In this document: one piece after another, positions 11,169 through 24,927 of the stretch
Position numbering within the stretch: position 1 is the stretch's first letter
Layout of the letters: every line of letters begins with the position of its first letter
NCBI RefSeq assembly: GCF_020882245.1
Contig: NC_083599.1
Span: 25,802,865-25,866,864 of the forward strand
DNA length: 64,000 bases
Origin: Rhopalosiphum padi
Lineage: Eukaryota > Arthropoda > Insecta > Hemiptera > Aphididae
Direction: 5' to 3'
Program-made: the position numbers and the translations under genes
The notes under the pieces: model-generated
What the model was told of the DNA's origin: nothing
Seen by the model: only the letters and a program-made list of their open reading frames with translations
Databases searched by the model: none

Positions 11169-12732
11169 CAGGGTTTTTTGACCCTATTTTTATGTTATAC
11201 TACTATTAATTGACTATCAATTACATTCTATATTCATTACACGTACATTGCATAAAACCATTATTATTATCAGAATCTTCTAGTCCATTGTTCAATGTAG
11301 GATGTTGATACTTTTCCAAGTGGTAGGAATGTGAATTCACGTCTCATTATGCATCAAGTGATCTGCCGTACTACCATCTGAAAAAATGTAGTCGGTTAAA
11401 TATGTATAATGGTTGGAGGAAAAAATGTCACTCATACATGCCATAACTGAAACGAAAATCTTTATATTACAACTAGTACGGGAAAACACTGAGCAATTCA
11501 GAAATGGAAATAATCAAACAAAAACTAACAAACAATCATCATTCTTATTACAACATTTGTGAAACCACTTTGCAGTTGAAACTTAAATACTAATACGAAT
11601 GTAAAACTGGAAATAGATATGAAATATAAATATATAACAGATGATAAGATATAATAATTTTGATAAGACAAAAAAGATCGTACATATCTACTAGAATGTT
11701 TTGTTGGATATTAATGTAAAATAAGTGTTTATTAAGAATAAGCTTGTAGAGTAACTTAAAATTGCTGTTTTTTAATAGACTATGACATAACCATACCTCA
11801 AAAATAATACGGATTTGAACATAATAATATCAAATCATAATTGAATAAAAGAACCGTTAAACATCTATTAAAACTAGACTATTTAAATTGCAATACTTTG
11901 GTTTATGATTTAATGAAAACCTAATTATGAAAAAAACGTAGAAATAATAAAAAGTTTTTTAAAGCTGAGGCATATTTTAAGAATGAAAATTAAAAAGCTC
12001 AATTTGTTTACCAATACTATATTCATATTTTTAACAAATTTCAATTGTTCCACTACTATTAATTTACTATAGATTACATTTTATATTCATTACAAGTACA
12101 TTGCTTAAAATCATTATTATTATCAGAATCTTCAAGTCCATGTTCAATGTAGGATGTTGAAACTTTCCCAATATTCCAAAAATGTTAATTTATGTCTCAG
12201 CATGCTTTGAGTGATCCACCATTATACTGCCACCTAAAAAAAAATATTCATATAAATATGTATAATGGTTGGAGAAATTATAATAATGATGATTGATGAG
12301 CAATAAAAGATAATAAAAATCTACCAGAGTGTTGTGTTGATTTTTAATGAAAAAAAAATGTATAAAAGAAATATACTTGTAGAATAACTTAAACTTGCTG
12401 ATTTTCAATATGCAGAAAATATGAATTTTTAATATTTGTATAAATTATTATGTAGAATAATATTTTATAGTGTTTATGAATTATCAGCATAAATGATATA
12501 TATGAATGTTACTAATATATAATAAGAATCATTTTCACAATCTAGTAGTCAAGGTTTCAAGACACTAACAGGAGAATTGAGTGTTTTATAAGAAGTTAAA
12601 AATATGAATTTGTAATATTTGTAAAAATTATTATGTAGAACCATGTTTTATAGTGTTTAGGATGTATCAGCTTCAATGAAATACATGAATGTTAATGATG
12701 TTAAATAAGAATTATTTTCTTAATATGAAGAT
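11169..12732 (+). repeat. Higher-order unit 6 (1,564 bp, n=0)
   Basis: Block B remnant at 12258; array 12414-12719 with two starts, 12460 and 12643. The post-B segment has the variant GAGCAATAAAAG, shared with unit 11. Confidence 0.9.
11402..11593 (+). pseudogene. Block A ORF copy, stop at codon 15
   Basis: Same intermediate class as the copy at 9489, one unit upstream; the two were probably amplified together. Confidence 0.55.
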
Positions 12733-14570
12733 CAGGGTTTTTTGACCCTATTTTTATGTTATACTACTATTAATTGACTATTAATTACATTCTATATTCA
12801 TTACATGTACATTGCATAAAACCATTATTATTATCAGAATCTTCTAGTCCATTGTTCAATGTAGGATGTTGATACTTTTCCAAGTGGTAGGAATGTGAAT
12901 TCACGTCTCAGCATGCATCAAGTGATCTGCCTTACTACCATCTGAAAAAATGTTGTCGGTTAAATATGTATAATGGTTGGAGGAAAAAATGTCACTAATA
13001 CATGCCATAACTGAAACGAAAATCTTTATATTACAACTAGTACGGGAAAACACTGAGCAATTCAGAAATGGAAATAATCAAACAAAAACTAACAAACAAT
13101 CATCATTCTTATTACAACATTTGTGAAACCACTTTGCAGTTGAAACTTAAATACTAATACGAATGTAAAACTGGAAATAGATATGAAATATAAATTTATA
13201 ACAGATGATAAGATATAATAATTTTGATAAGACAAAAAAGATCGTACATATCTACTAGAATGTTTTGTTGCATTTGAATGTAAAATAAGTGTTTATAAAG
13301 AATACACTTGTACAATAACTTAAAATTGCTGTTTTTTAATAGACTATGACATAAACATACATCAAAAATAATACTAATTTGAACATAATAATATCAAATC
13401 ATTATAGAATAAAAGTACTGTAGAACAACTATTAAAACTAGACGGTTTAAAATATTTTTACAATCTAGTAGTAAAGGTTTTAAGATACTAACATGAGAAT
13501 TGAGTGTTTTATAAGCAGCTAAAAAAATTAATTTGTAATATTTGTATAAATAATAATGAAAGAGCATGCTTCATAGTGTTTATGCAGTTTCATCTTAAAT
13601 ATAATATATGAATGTTACTAATAGATAATAAGAATCATTTTCATAATCTAGTAGTCAAGGTTTCAAGATACTAACATGAGAATTGAGTGTTTTATAAGAG
13701 GTTAAAAATATGAATATGTAATATTTGTATAAATTATTATTTAAAACCTTGTTTTATAGTGTTTATGAAGTATCAGCATCAATGAAATATATGAATGTTA
13801 CTAATATATAATAAGAATCATTTTCACAATCTAGTAGTCAAGGTTTCAAGACACTAACATGAGAATTGAGTGTTTTATAAGAAGTTAAAAATATGAATTT
13901 TTAATAGTTGTTTAAATCATTATGTAAAACTATGTTTTATAGTGTTTATGATGTATCACATTCAATGCAATACATGAATGTTAATGATGGTAAATAAGAA
14001 ACATTTTTACAATCTAGTAGTAAAGGTTTTAAGACACTAACATGAGAATTGAGTGTTTTATAAGATGCTAAAAATATGAATTTGTTATAATTGTATAAAT
14101 TATTATGTAAAAGCATGCTTCATAGTGTTTATGCAGTTTCATCTTAAATATATTATATGAATGTTAATAATGGTAAATAAGAATCATTTTTACAATCTAG
14201 TAGTAAAGGTTTTAAGACACTAACATGAGAATTGAATGTTTTATAAGAAGTTAAAAATATGAATTTGTAATATTTGTAAAAATTATTATGTAGAACCATG
14301 TTTTATAGTGTTTATGAAGTATCAGCATCAATGATATATATGAATGTTACTAATATATAATAAGAATCATTTTCACAATCTAGTAGTCAAGGTTTCAAGA
14401 CACTAACATGAGAATTGAGTGTTTTATAAGAAGTTAAAAATATGAATTTGTAATATTTGTAAAAATTATTATGTAGAACCATGTTTTATAGTGTTTAGGA
14501 TGTATCAGCTTCAATGAAATATATGAATGTTAATGATGTTAAATAAGAATTATTTTCTTAATATGAAGAT
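12733..14570 (+). repeat. Higher-order unit 7 (1,838 bp), core truncated
   Basis: The core stops at about 13450, shortly after AGACGGTTTAAAAT. It joins directly to the middle of a monomer (TTTTTACAATCTAG), so the rest of the spacer and all of block B are missing. Six monomer starts follow, at 13566, 13749, 13932, 14115, 14298 and 14481. It is the only unit whose length is not close to 1559 + n x 183. Confidence 0.9.
12966..13157 (+). pseudogene. Block A ORF copy, decayed class
   Basis: Main decayed class, in the core that lacks block B. Confidence 0.55.
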
Positions 14571-16679
14571 CAGGGTTTTTTGACCCTATTTTTATGTTAC
14601 ACTACTATTAATTGACTATCAATTACATTCTATATTCATTACACGTACATTGCATAAAACCATTATTATTATCAGAATCTTCTAGTCCATTGTTCAATGT
14701 AGGATGTTGATACTTTTCCAAGTGGTAGGAATGTGAATTCACGTCTCAGCATGCATCAAGTGATCTGCCTTACTACCATCTGAAAAAATGTTGTCGGTTA
14801 AATATGTATAATGGTTGGAGGAAAAAATGTCACTAATACATGCCATAACTGAAACGAAAATCTTTATATTACAACTAGTACGGGAAAACACTGAGCAATT
14901 CAGAAATGGAAATAATCAAACAAAAACTAACAAACAATCATCATTCTTATTACAACATTTGTGAAACCACTTTGCAGTTGAAACTTAAATACTAATACGA
15001 ATGTAAAACTGGAAATAGATATGAAATATAAATATATAACAGATGATAAGATATAATAATTTTGATAAGACAAAAAAGATCGTACATATCTACTAGAATG
15101 TTTTGTTGCATTTGAATGTAAAATAAGTGTTTATAAAGAATACACTTGTACAATAACTTAAAATTGCTGTTTTTTAATAGACTATGACATAAACATACAT
15201 CAAAAATAATACTAATTTGAACATAATAATATCAAATCATTATAGAATAAAAGTACTGTAGAACAACTATTAAAACTAGACGGTTTAAAATACAATACTT
15301 TGGTTTATGGTTTAATGAAATCCTAATTATAAAATAAACGTAGTAATAATAAAAATATATTTAAAGCTGAGGCATATTTTAAGAATGAAAATTAAAAGAT
15401 CAATTTGTTTACCAATACTATATTCATATTTTTAACAAATTTCAATTGTTACATTACTATTAATTTACTATCAATTACATTTTATATTCATTACAAACTA
15501 CATTGCATAAAATCATTATTATTTTCAAAATCTTCAAGTCCATGTTCAATGTAGGATGTTGAAACTTTCCCAATATTCCAAAAATGTAAATTTATGTCTC
15601 AGCATGCCTTGAGTGATCCACCATTATACTGCCACCTAAAAAAAAATATTCATATAAATATGTATAATGGTTGGAGAAATTATAATAATGATGATTGATC
15701 AGTAATAAAAGATATTAAAAATCTACCAGTGTTGTGTTGAATTTTAATGAAAAAAAATGTATAACAAAATATACTTGTACAATAACTTAAACTTGCTGAT
15801 TTTCAATATGCAAAAAATATGAATTTTTAATATTTGTATAAATTATTATGTAAAACCATGTTTTATAGTGTTTATGATGTATCAGCTTCATTGAAATATA
15901 TGTATGTTAATAATGGTAAATAAGAATCATTTTTACAATCTAGTAGTAAAGGTTTTAAGACACTAACATGAGAATTGAGTGTTTTATAAGCAGCTAAAAA
16001 TATGAATTTGTAATATTTGTATAAATTATTATGTAAAACTATGCTTCATAGTGTTTATGATGTATCACATTCAATGCAATACATGAATGTTAATGATGGT
16101 AAATAAGAAACATTTTTACAATCTAGTAGTAAAGGTTTTAAGACGCTAACATGAGAATTGAGTGTTTTATAAGATGCTAAAAATATGAATTTGTTATAAT
16201 TGTATAAATTATTATGTAAAAGCATGCTTCATAGTGTTTATGCAGTTTCATCTTAAATATAATATATGAATGTTAATAATGGTAAATAAGAATCATTTTT
16301 ACAATCTAGTAGTAAAGGTTTTAAGACACTAACATGAGAATTTAATGTTTTATAAGAAGTTAAAAATATGAATTTGTAATATTTGTAAAAATTATTATGT
16401 AGAACCATGTTTTATAGTGTTTATGAAGTATCAGCATCAATGATATATATGAATGTTACTAATATATAATAAGAATCATTTTCACAATCTAGTAGTCAAG
16501 GTTTCAAGACACTAACATGAGAATTGAGTGTTTTATAAGAAGTTAAAAATATGAATTTGTAATATTTGTAAAAATTATTATGTAGAACCATGTTTTATAG
16601 TGTTTAGGATGTATCAGCTTCAATGAAATATATGAATGTTAATGATGTTAAATAAGAATTATTTTCTTAATATGAAGAT
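14571..16679 (+). repeat. Higher-order unit 8 (2,109 bp, n=3)
   Basis: Lineage Y core. Block B remnant at 15660; array 15812-16666 with five starts. Confidence 0.9.
14804..14995 (+). pseudogene. Block A ORF copy, decayed class
   Basis: Main decayed class, lineage Y core 8. Confidence 0.55.
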
Positions 16680-18604
16680 CAGGGTTTTTTGACCCTATTT
16701 TTATGTTACACTACTATTAATTGACTATCAATTACATTCTATATTCATTACACGTACATTGCATAAAACCATTATTATTATCAGAATCTTCTAGTCCATT
16801 GTTCAATGTAGGATGTTGATACTTTTCCAAGTGGTAGGAATGTGAATTCACGTCTCAGCATGCATCAAGTGATCTGCCTTACTACCATCTGAAAAAATGT
16901 TGTCGGTTAAATATGTATAATGGTTGGAGGAAAAAATGTCACTAATACATGCCATAACTGAAACGAAAATCTTTATATTACAACTAGTACGGGAAAACAC
17001 TGAGCAATTCAGAAATGGAAATAATCAAACAAAAACTAACAAACAATCATCATTCTTATTACAACATTTGTGAAACCACTTTGCAGTTGAAACTTAAATA
17101 CTAATACGAATGTAAAACTGGAAATAGATATGAAATATAAATATATAACAGATGATAAGATATAATAATTTTGATAAGACAAAAAAGATCGTACATATCT
17201 ACTAGAATGTTTTGTTGCATTTGAATGTAAAATAAGTGTTTATAAAGAATACACTTGTACAATAACTTAAAATTGCTGTTTTTTAATAGACTATGACATA
17301 AACATACATAAAAAATAATACTAATTTGAACATAATAATATCAAATCATTATAGAATAAAAGTACTGTAGAACAACTATTAAAACTAGACGGTTTAAAAT
17401 ACAATACTTTGGTTTATGGTTTAATGAAATCCTAATTATAAAATAACATAGTAATAATAAAAATATATTTAAAGCTGAGGCATATTTTAAGAATGAAAAT
17501 TAAAAAGCTCAATTTATTTACCAATACTATATTCATATTTTTAACAAATTTCAATTGTTCCACTACTATTAATTTACTATTAATTACATTTTATATTCAT
17601 TACAAGTACATTGCATAAAATCATTATTATTATCAGAATCTTCAAGTCCATGTTCAATGTGGGATGTTGAAACTTTCCCAAATTCCGAAAATGTTAACAA
17701 ATGTATCAGCATGCCTTGAGTGATCTACTATTATACTGCCATCTAAAAAAAAAAAAGTCATATAAATATGTATAATGGTTGGAGAAATTATAATAATGAT
17801 GATTGATCAGTAATAAAAGATATTAAAAATCTACCAGTGTTGTGTTGAATTTTAATGAAAAAAAATGTATAACAAAATATACTTGTACAATAACTTAAAC
17901 TTGCTGATTTTCAATATGCAGAAAATATGAATTTTTAATATTTGTATAAATTATTATGTAAAACCATGTTTTATAGTGTTTATGATGTATCAGCTTCATT
18001 GAAATATATGTATGTTAATAATGGTAAATAAGAATCATTTTCACAATCTAGTAGTCAAGGTTTTAAGACACTAACATGAGAATTGAGTGTTTTATAAGAA
18101 GTTAAAAATATGAATATGTAATATTTGTATAAATTATTATTTAAAACCATGTTTTATAGTGTTTATGAAGTATCAGCATCAATGAAATATATGAATGTTA
18201 ATATTGGTAAATAAGAATCATTTTCACAATCTAGTAGTCAAGGTTTGAAGATACTAACATGAGAATTGAGTGTTTTATAACAAGTTAAAAATATGAAATT
18301 GTAATATTTGTATAAATTATTATGTAGAATAATATTTTATAGTGTTTATGAATTATCAGCATAAATGATATATATGAATGTTACTAATATATAATAAGAA
18401 TCATTTTCACAATCTAGTAGTCAAGGTTTCAAGACACTAACATGAGAATTGAGTGTTTTTTAAGAAGTTAAAAATATGAATTTGTAATATTTGTAAAAAT
18501 TATTATGTAGAACCATGTTTTATAGTGTTAAGGATGTATCAGCTTCAATGAAATATATGAATGTTAATGATGTTAAATAAGAATTATTTTCTTAATATGA
18601 ATAT
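16680..18604 (+). repeat. Higher-order unit 9 (1,925 bp, n=2)
   Basis: Lineage Y first half. Block B has unusual changes (AATTCCGAAAATG near 17682 and a long A run before AGTCATATAAAT). Block B remnant at 17768; array 17920-18591 with four starts. Confidence 0.9.
16913..17104 (+). pseudogene. Block A ORF copy, decayed class
   Basis: Main decayed class, lineage Y core 9. Confidence 0.55.
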
Positions 18605-21069
18605 CAGGGTTTTTTGACCCTATTTTTATGTTATACTACTATTAATTGACTATCAATTACATTCTATATTCATTACACGTACATTGCATAAAACCATTAT
18701 TATTATCAGAATCTTCTAGTCCATTGTTCAATGTAGGATGTTGATACTTTTCCAAGTGGTAGGAATGTGAATTCACGTCTCATTATGCATCAAGTGATCT
18801 GCCGTACTACCATCTGAAAAAATGTAGTCGGTTAAATATGTATAATGGTTGGAGGAAAAAATGTCACTCATACATGCCATTATTAAAACGAAAATCTTTA
18901 TATTACAACAAGTACGGGAAAATACTGAGCGATTCAGAAATGGAAATAATCAAACAAAAACTAACACACAAACTTCATTCATATTACAACATTTGTGAAA
19001 GCAGTTTGCAGTTGAAACTTAAATACTAATACGAATGTAAAACTGCAAGTAGATATGAAATATAAACATATAACAGATGATAAGATATAATAATTTTGAT
19101 AAGATAAAAAGATCGCACATATCTAGTAGAATGTTTTGTTGGATATTAATGTACAATAAGTGTTTATTAAGAATAAGCTTGTAGAGTAACTTAAAATTGC
19201 TGTTTTTTAATAGACTATGACATAACCATACCTCAAAAATAATACGGATTTGAACATAATAATATCAAATCATAATTGAATAAAAGAACCGTTGAACATC
19301 TATTAAAACTAGACTATTTAAATTGCAATACTTTGGTTTATGATTTAATGTAAACCTAATTATGAAAAAAACGTAGAAATAATAAAAAGTTTTTTAAAGC
19401 TGAGGCATATTTTAAGAATGAAAATTAAAAAGCTCAATTTGTTTACCAATACTATACTCATATTTTTAACAAATTTCAATTGTTCCACTACTATTAATTT
19501 ACTATAGATTACATTTTATATTCATTACAAGTACATTGCTTAAAATTATTATTATTATCAGAATCTTCAAGTCCATGTTCAATGTAGGATGTTGAAACTT
19601 TCCCAATATTCCAAAAATGTTAATTTATGTCTCAGCATGCTTTGAGTGATCCACCATTATACTGCCACCTAAAAAAAAATATTCATATAAATATGTATAA
19701 TGGTTGGAGAAATTATAATAATGATGATTGATCAGTAATAAAAGATAATAAAAATCTACCAGAGTGTTGTGTTCAATTTTAATGAAAAAAAAATATACTT
19801 GTACAATAACTTAAACTTGCTGATTTTTAATATGAAAAAAATATAAATTTGTAATATTTGTATAAATTATTATGTAAAACTATGTTTTATAGTGTTTATG
19901 ATGTATCACATTCAATGTAATACATGAATGTTAATAATGGTAAATAAGAATCATTTTTATAATCTAGTAGTAAAGGTTTTAAAACACTAACATGAGAATT
20001 GAATGTTTTATAAGCAGATAAAAATATGAATTTTTAATAGTTGTATAAATCATTATGTAAAACTATGTTTTATAGTGTTTATGATGTATCAGCTTCAATG
20101 CAATACATGAATGTTAATGATGGTAAATAAGAAACATTTTTACAATCTAGTAGTAAAGGTTTTAAGACACTAACATGAGAATTGAGTGTTTTATAAGATG
20201 CTAAAAATATGAATTTGTTATATTTGTATAAATTTTTATGTAAAAGCATGCTTCATAGTGTTTATGCAGTGTCATCTTAAATGAAATATATGAATGTTAA
20301 TAATGGTAAATAAGAATCATTTTTACAATCTAGTAGTAAAGGTTTTAAGATACTAACATGAGAATTGAGTGTTTTATAAGCAGCTAAAAAAATGAATTTG
20401 TAATATTTGTATAAATAATAATGAAACAGCATGCTTCATAGTGTTTATGCAGTTTCATCTTAAATATAATATATGAATGTTACTAATAGATAATAAGAAT
20501 CATTTTCATAATCTAGTAATCAAGGTTTCAAGACACTAACATGAGAATTGAGTGTTTTATAAGAAGTTAAAAATATGAATTTGTAATATTTGTAAAAATT
20601 ATTATGTAGAACCATGTTTTATAGTGTTTATGAATTATCAGCATAAATGATATATATGAATGTTACTAATAGATAATAAGTATCATTTTCATAATCTAGT
20701 AGTCAAGGTTTCAAGACACTAACATGAGAATTGAGTGTTTTATAAGAAGTTAAAAATATGAAATTGTAATATTTGTATAAATTATTATGTAGAATAATAT
20801 TTTATAGTGTTTATGAATTATCAGCATAAATGATATATATGAATGTTACTAATAGATAATAAGAATCATTTTTACAATCTAGTAGTAAAGGTTTTAAGAC
20901 ACTAACATGAGAATTGAGTGTTTTATAAGATGCTAACAATATGAATTTGTTATATTTGTATAAATTATTAAGTAAAAGCATGCTTCATAGTGTATATGCA
21001 GTGTCATCTTAAATGAAATATATGAATGTTAATAATGGTAAATAAGAATCATTTGCTTAATATAATGAT
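18605..21069 (+). repeat. Higher-order unit 10 (2,465 bp, n=5)
   Basis: Carries an intact block A ORF. Block B remnant at 19693; array 19836-21056 with seven starts. The last monomer is not the usual terminal subtype but GTGTATATGCAGTGTC, seen elsewhere only before 41250. Confidence 0.9.
18838..19029 (+). CDS. Block A ORF, intact 63-codon copy in core 10
   Basis: A small basic protein of 63 residues with 11 Lys, 2 Arg and only 4 acidic residues. It has eight Tyr, one Trp (W5) and two Cys (C9, C53). There is no signal peptide or membrane segment. The same frame stays open upstream to a TAG at 18760, giving 88 codons from 18763, so the ATG may not be a true start. The sequence just before (CTTTTCCAAGTGGTAG) could serve as a splice acceptor, so this may be the last exon of a degraded gene. 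I do not recognise the family. Weak resemblance in style to the helical domains of Plasmodium exported proteins is only a guess. It sits inside a satellite core with no visible promoter, and expression is doubtful. Confidence 0.35.
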   Translation: MYNGWRKKCHSYMPLLKRKSLYYNKYGKILSDSEMEIIKQKLTHKLHSYYNICESSLQLKLKY

Positions 21070-22634
21070 CAGGGTTTTTTGAAACTAATTTTATGTTATA
21101 CTATTATTATTTGACTATCGATTACATTCTATATTCATTTCACATACATTGCATAAAACCATTATTATTATCAGAATCTTCTAGTCCATTGTTCAATGTA
21201 GGATGTTGATACTTTTCCAAGTGGTAGGAATGTGAATTCACGTCTCAGCATGCATCAAGTGATCTGCCTTACTACCATCTGAAAAAATGTTGTCGGTTAA
21301 ATATGTATAATGATTGGAGGAAAAAATGTCACTAATACATGCCATAACTGAAACGAAAATCTTTATATTACAACTAGTACGGGAAAACACTGAGCAATTC
21401 AGAAATGGAAATAATCAAACAAAAACTAACAAACAATCATCATTCTTATTACAACATTTGTGAAACCACTTTGCAGTTGAAACTTAAATACTAATACGAA
21501 TGTAAAACTGGAAATAGATATGAAATATAAATATATAACAGATGATAAGATATAATAATTTTGATAAGACAAAAAAGATCGTACATATCTACTAGAATGT
21601 TTTGTTGCATTTGAATGTAAAATAAGTGTTTATAAAGAATACACTTGTACAATAACTTAAAATTGCTGTTTTTTAATAGACTATGACATAAACATACATC
21701 AAAAATAATACTAATTTGAACATAATAATATCAAATCATTATAGAATAAAAGTACTGTAGAACAACTATTAAAACTAGACGGTTTAAAATACAATACTTT
21801 GGTTTATGGTTTAATGAAATCCTAATTATAAAATAAACGTAGTAATAATAAAAATATATTTAAAGCTGAGGCATATTTTAAGAATGAAAATTAAAAGATC
21901 AATTTGTTTACCAATACTATATTCATATTTTTAACAAATTTCAATTGTTACATTACTATTAATTTACTATCAATTACATTTTATATTCATTACAAACTAC
22001 ATTGCATAAAATCATTATTATTTTCAAAATCTTCAAGTCCATGTTCAATGTAGGATGTTGAAACTTTCCCAAATTCCTTAAATGTTAATTAATGTCTCAG
22101 CATGCTTTGAGTGATCTACTATTATACTGCCATCTAAAAAAAAAAATAGTCATATAAATATATATAATGGTTTGAGAAATTATAATAATGATGATTGATG
22201 AGCAATAAAAGATAATAAAAATCTACCAGAGTGTTGTGTTGATTTTTAATGAAAAAAAAATGTATAAAAGAAATATACTTGTAGAATAACTTAAACTTGC
22301 TGATTTTCAATATGCAGAAAATATGAATTTTTAATATTTGTATAAATTATTATGTAGAATAATATTTTATAGTGTTTATGAATTATCAGCATAAATGATA
22401 TATATGAATGTTACTAATAGATAATAAGAATCATTTTCACAATATAGTAGTCATGGTTTCAAGACACTAACATGAGAATTGAGTGTTTTATAAGAAGTTA
22501 AAAATATGAAATTGTAATATTTGTATAAATTATTATGTAGAATAATATTTTATAGTGTTTAGGATGTATCAGCTTCAATGAAATACATGAATGTTAATGA
22601 TGTTAAATAAGAATTATTTTCTTAATATGAAGAT
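21070..22634 (+). repeat. Higher-order unit 11 (1,565 bp, n=0)
   Basis: The inverted-repeat arm is lost (GAAACT). Lineage Y core; block B start codon changed to ATA at 22160. Array 22316-22621 with two starts. Confidence 0.9.
21303..21494 (+). pseudogene. Block A ORF copy, decayed class with G4D
   Basis: Main decayed class with a private GGT to GAT change, so the conserved MYNGW start reads MYNDW. Confidence 0.55.
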
Positions 22635-24927
22635 CAGGGTTTTTTGACACTATTTTTATGTTATACTACTATTAATTGACTATTAATTACATTCTATATT
22701 CATTACACGTACATTGCATAAAACCATTATTATTATCAGAATCTTCTAGTCCATTGTTCAATGTAGGATGTTGATACTTTTCCAAGTGGTAGGAATGTGA
22801 ATTCACGTCTCATTATGCATCAAGTGATCTGCCGTACTACCATCTGAAAAAATGTAGTCGGTTAAATATGTATAATGGTTGGAGGAAAAAATGTCACTCA
22901 TACATGCCATTATTAAAACGAAAATCTTTATATTACAACAAGTACGGGAAAATACTGAGCGATTCAGAAATGGAAATAATCAAACAAAAACTAACACACA
23001 AACTTCATTCATATTACAACATTTGTGAAAGCAGTTTGCAGTTGAAACTTAAATACTAATACGAATGTAAAACTGCAAGTAGATATGAAATATAAACATA
23101 TAACAGATGATAAGATATAATAATTTTGATAAGATAAAAAGATCGCACATATCTAGTAGAATGTTTTGTTGGATATTAATGTAAAATAAGTGTTTATTAA
23201 GAATAGGCTTGTAGAGTAACTTAAAATTGCTGTTTTTTAATAGACTATGACATAACCATACCTCAAAAATAATACGGATTTGAACATAATAATATCAAAT
23301 CATAATTGAATAAAAGAACCGTTAAACATCTATTAAAACTAGACTATTTAAATTGCAATACTTTGGTTTATGATTTAATGAAAACCTAATTATGAAAAAA
23401 ACGTAGAAATAATAAAAAGTTTTTTAAAGCTGAGGCATATTTTAAGAATGATAATTAAAAAGCTCAATTTGTTTACCAATACTATATTCATATTTTTAAC
23501 AAATTTCAATTGTTACATTACTATTAATTTACTATCAATTACATTTTATATTCATTACAAACTACATTGCATAAAATCATTATTATTTTCAAAATCTTCA
23601 AGTCCATGTTCAATGTAGGATGTTGAAACTTTCCCAATATTCCAAAAATGTAAATTTATGTCTCAGCATGCCTTGAGTGATCCACCATTATACTGCCACC
23701 TAAAAAAAAATATTCATATAAATATGTATAATGGTTGGAGAAATTATAATAATGATGATTGATCAGTAATAAAAGATATTAAAAATCTACCAGTGTTGTG
23801 TTGAATTTTAATGAAAAAAAAATGTATAACAAAATATACTTGTACAATAACTTAAACTTGCTGATTTTCAATATGCAAAAAATATGAATTTTTAATATTT
23901 GTATAAATTATTATGTAAAACCATGTTTTATAGTGTTTATGATGTATCAGCTTCATTGAAATATATGTATGTTAATAATGGTAAATAAGAATCATTTTTA
24001 CAATCTAGTAGTAAAGGTTTTAAGACACTAACATGAGAATTGAGTGTTTTATAAGCAGCTAAAAATATGAATTTGTAATATTTGTATAAATTATTATGTA
24101 AAACTATGCTTCATAGTGTTTATGATGTATCACATTCAATGCAATACATGAATGTTAATGATGGTAAATAAGAAACATTTTTACAATCTAGTAGTAAAGG
24201 TTTTAAGACACTAACATGAGAATTGAGTGTTTTATAAGATGCTAAAAATATGAATTTGTTATAATTGTATAAATTATTATGTAAAAGCATGCTTCATAGT
24301 GTTTATGCAGTTTCATCTTAAATATAATATATGAATGTTAATAATGGTAAATAAGAATCATTTTTACAATCTAGTAGTAAAGGTTTTAAGACACTAACAT
24401 GAGAATTGAATGTTTTATAAGAAGTTAAAAATATGAATTTGTAATATTTGTAAAAATTATTATGTAGAACCATGTTTTATAGTGTTTATGAAGTATCAGC
24501 ATCAATGATATATATGAATGTTACTAATATATAATAAGAATCATTTTCACAATCTAGTAGTCAAGGTTTCAAGACACTAACATGAGAATTGAGTGTTTTA
24601 TAAGAAGTTAAAAATATGAATTTGTAATATTTGTAAAAATTATTATGTAGAACCATGTTTTATAGTGTTTATGAAGTATCAGCATCAATGATATATATGA
24701 ATGTTACTAATATATAATAAGAATCATTTTCACAATCTACTAGTCAAGGTTTCAAGACACTAACATGAGAATTGAGTGTTTTATAAGAAGTTAAAAATAT
24801 GAATTTGTAATATTTGTAAAAATTATTATGTAGAACCATGTTATATAGTGTTTAGGATGTATCAGCTTCAATGAAATATATGAATGTTAATGATGTTAAA
24901 TAAGAATTATTTTCTTAATATGAATAT
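22635..24927 (+). repeat. Higher-order unit 12 (2,293 bp, n=4)
   Basis: Intact block A ORF in a lineage X first half, followed by a Y-type block B (TTACATTACTATT near 23512), so the core is a mosaic. Block B remnant at 23724; array 23877-24914 with six starts. Confidence 0.9.
22868..23059 (+). CDS. Block A ORF, intact 63-codon copy in core 12
   Basis: Identical in protein sequence to the copies at 18838 and 61283. The open frame extends upstream to 22793 (88 codons). The core around it is mosaic, with an X-type first half and a Y-type block B, so the intact segment has been moved by recombination independently of its flank. Coding status is uncertain. Confidence 0.35.
   Translation: MYNGWRKKCHSYMPLLKRKSLYYNKYGKILSDSEMEIIKQKLTHKLHSYYNICESSLQLKLKY

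Noticed and set aside
12190..12408. Minus-strand ORF of 72 codons
   Set aside because: It is the antisense of block B. The product is low-complexity, rich in F, Y, I and H, and arises from A-runs. The frame is closed in nearly all sister copies.
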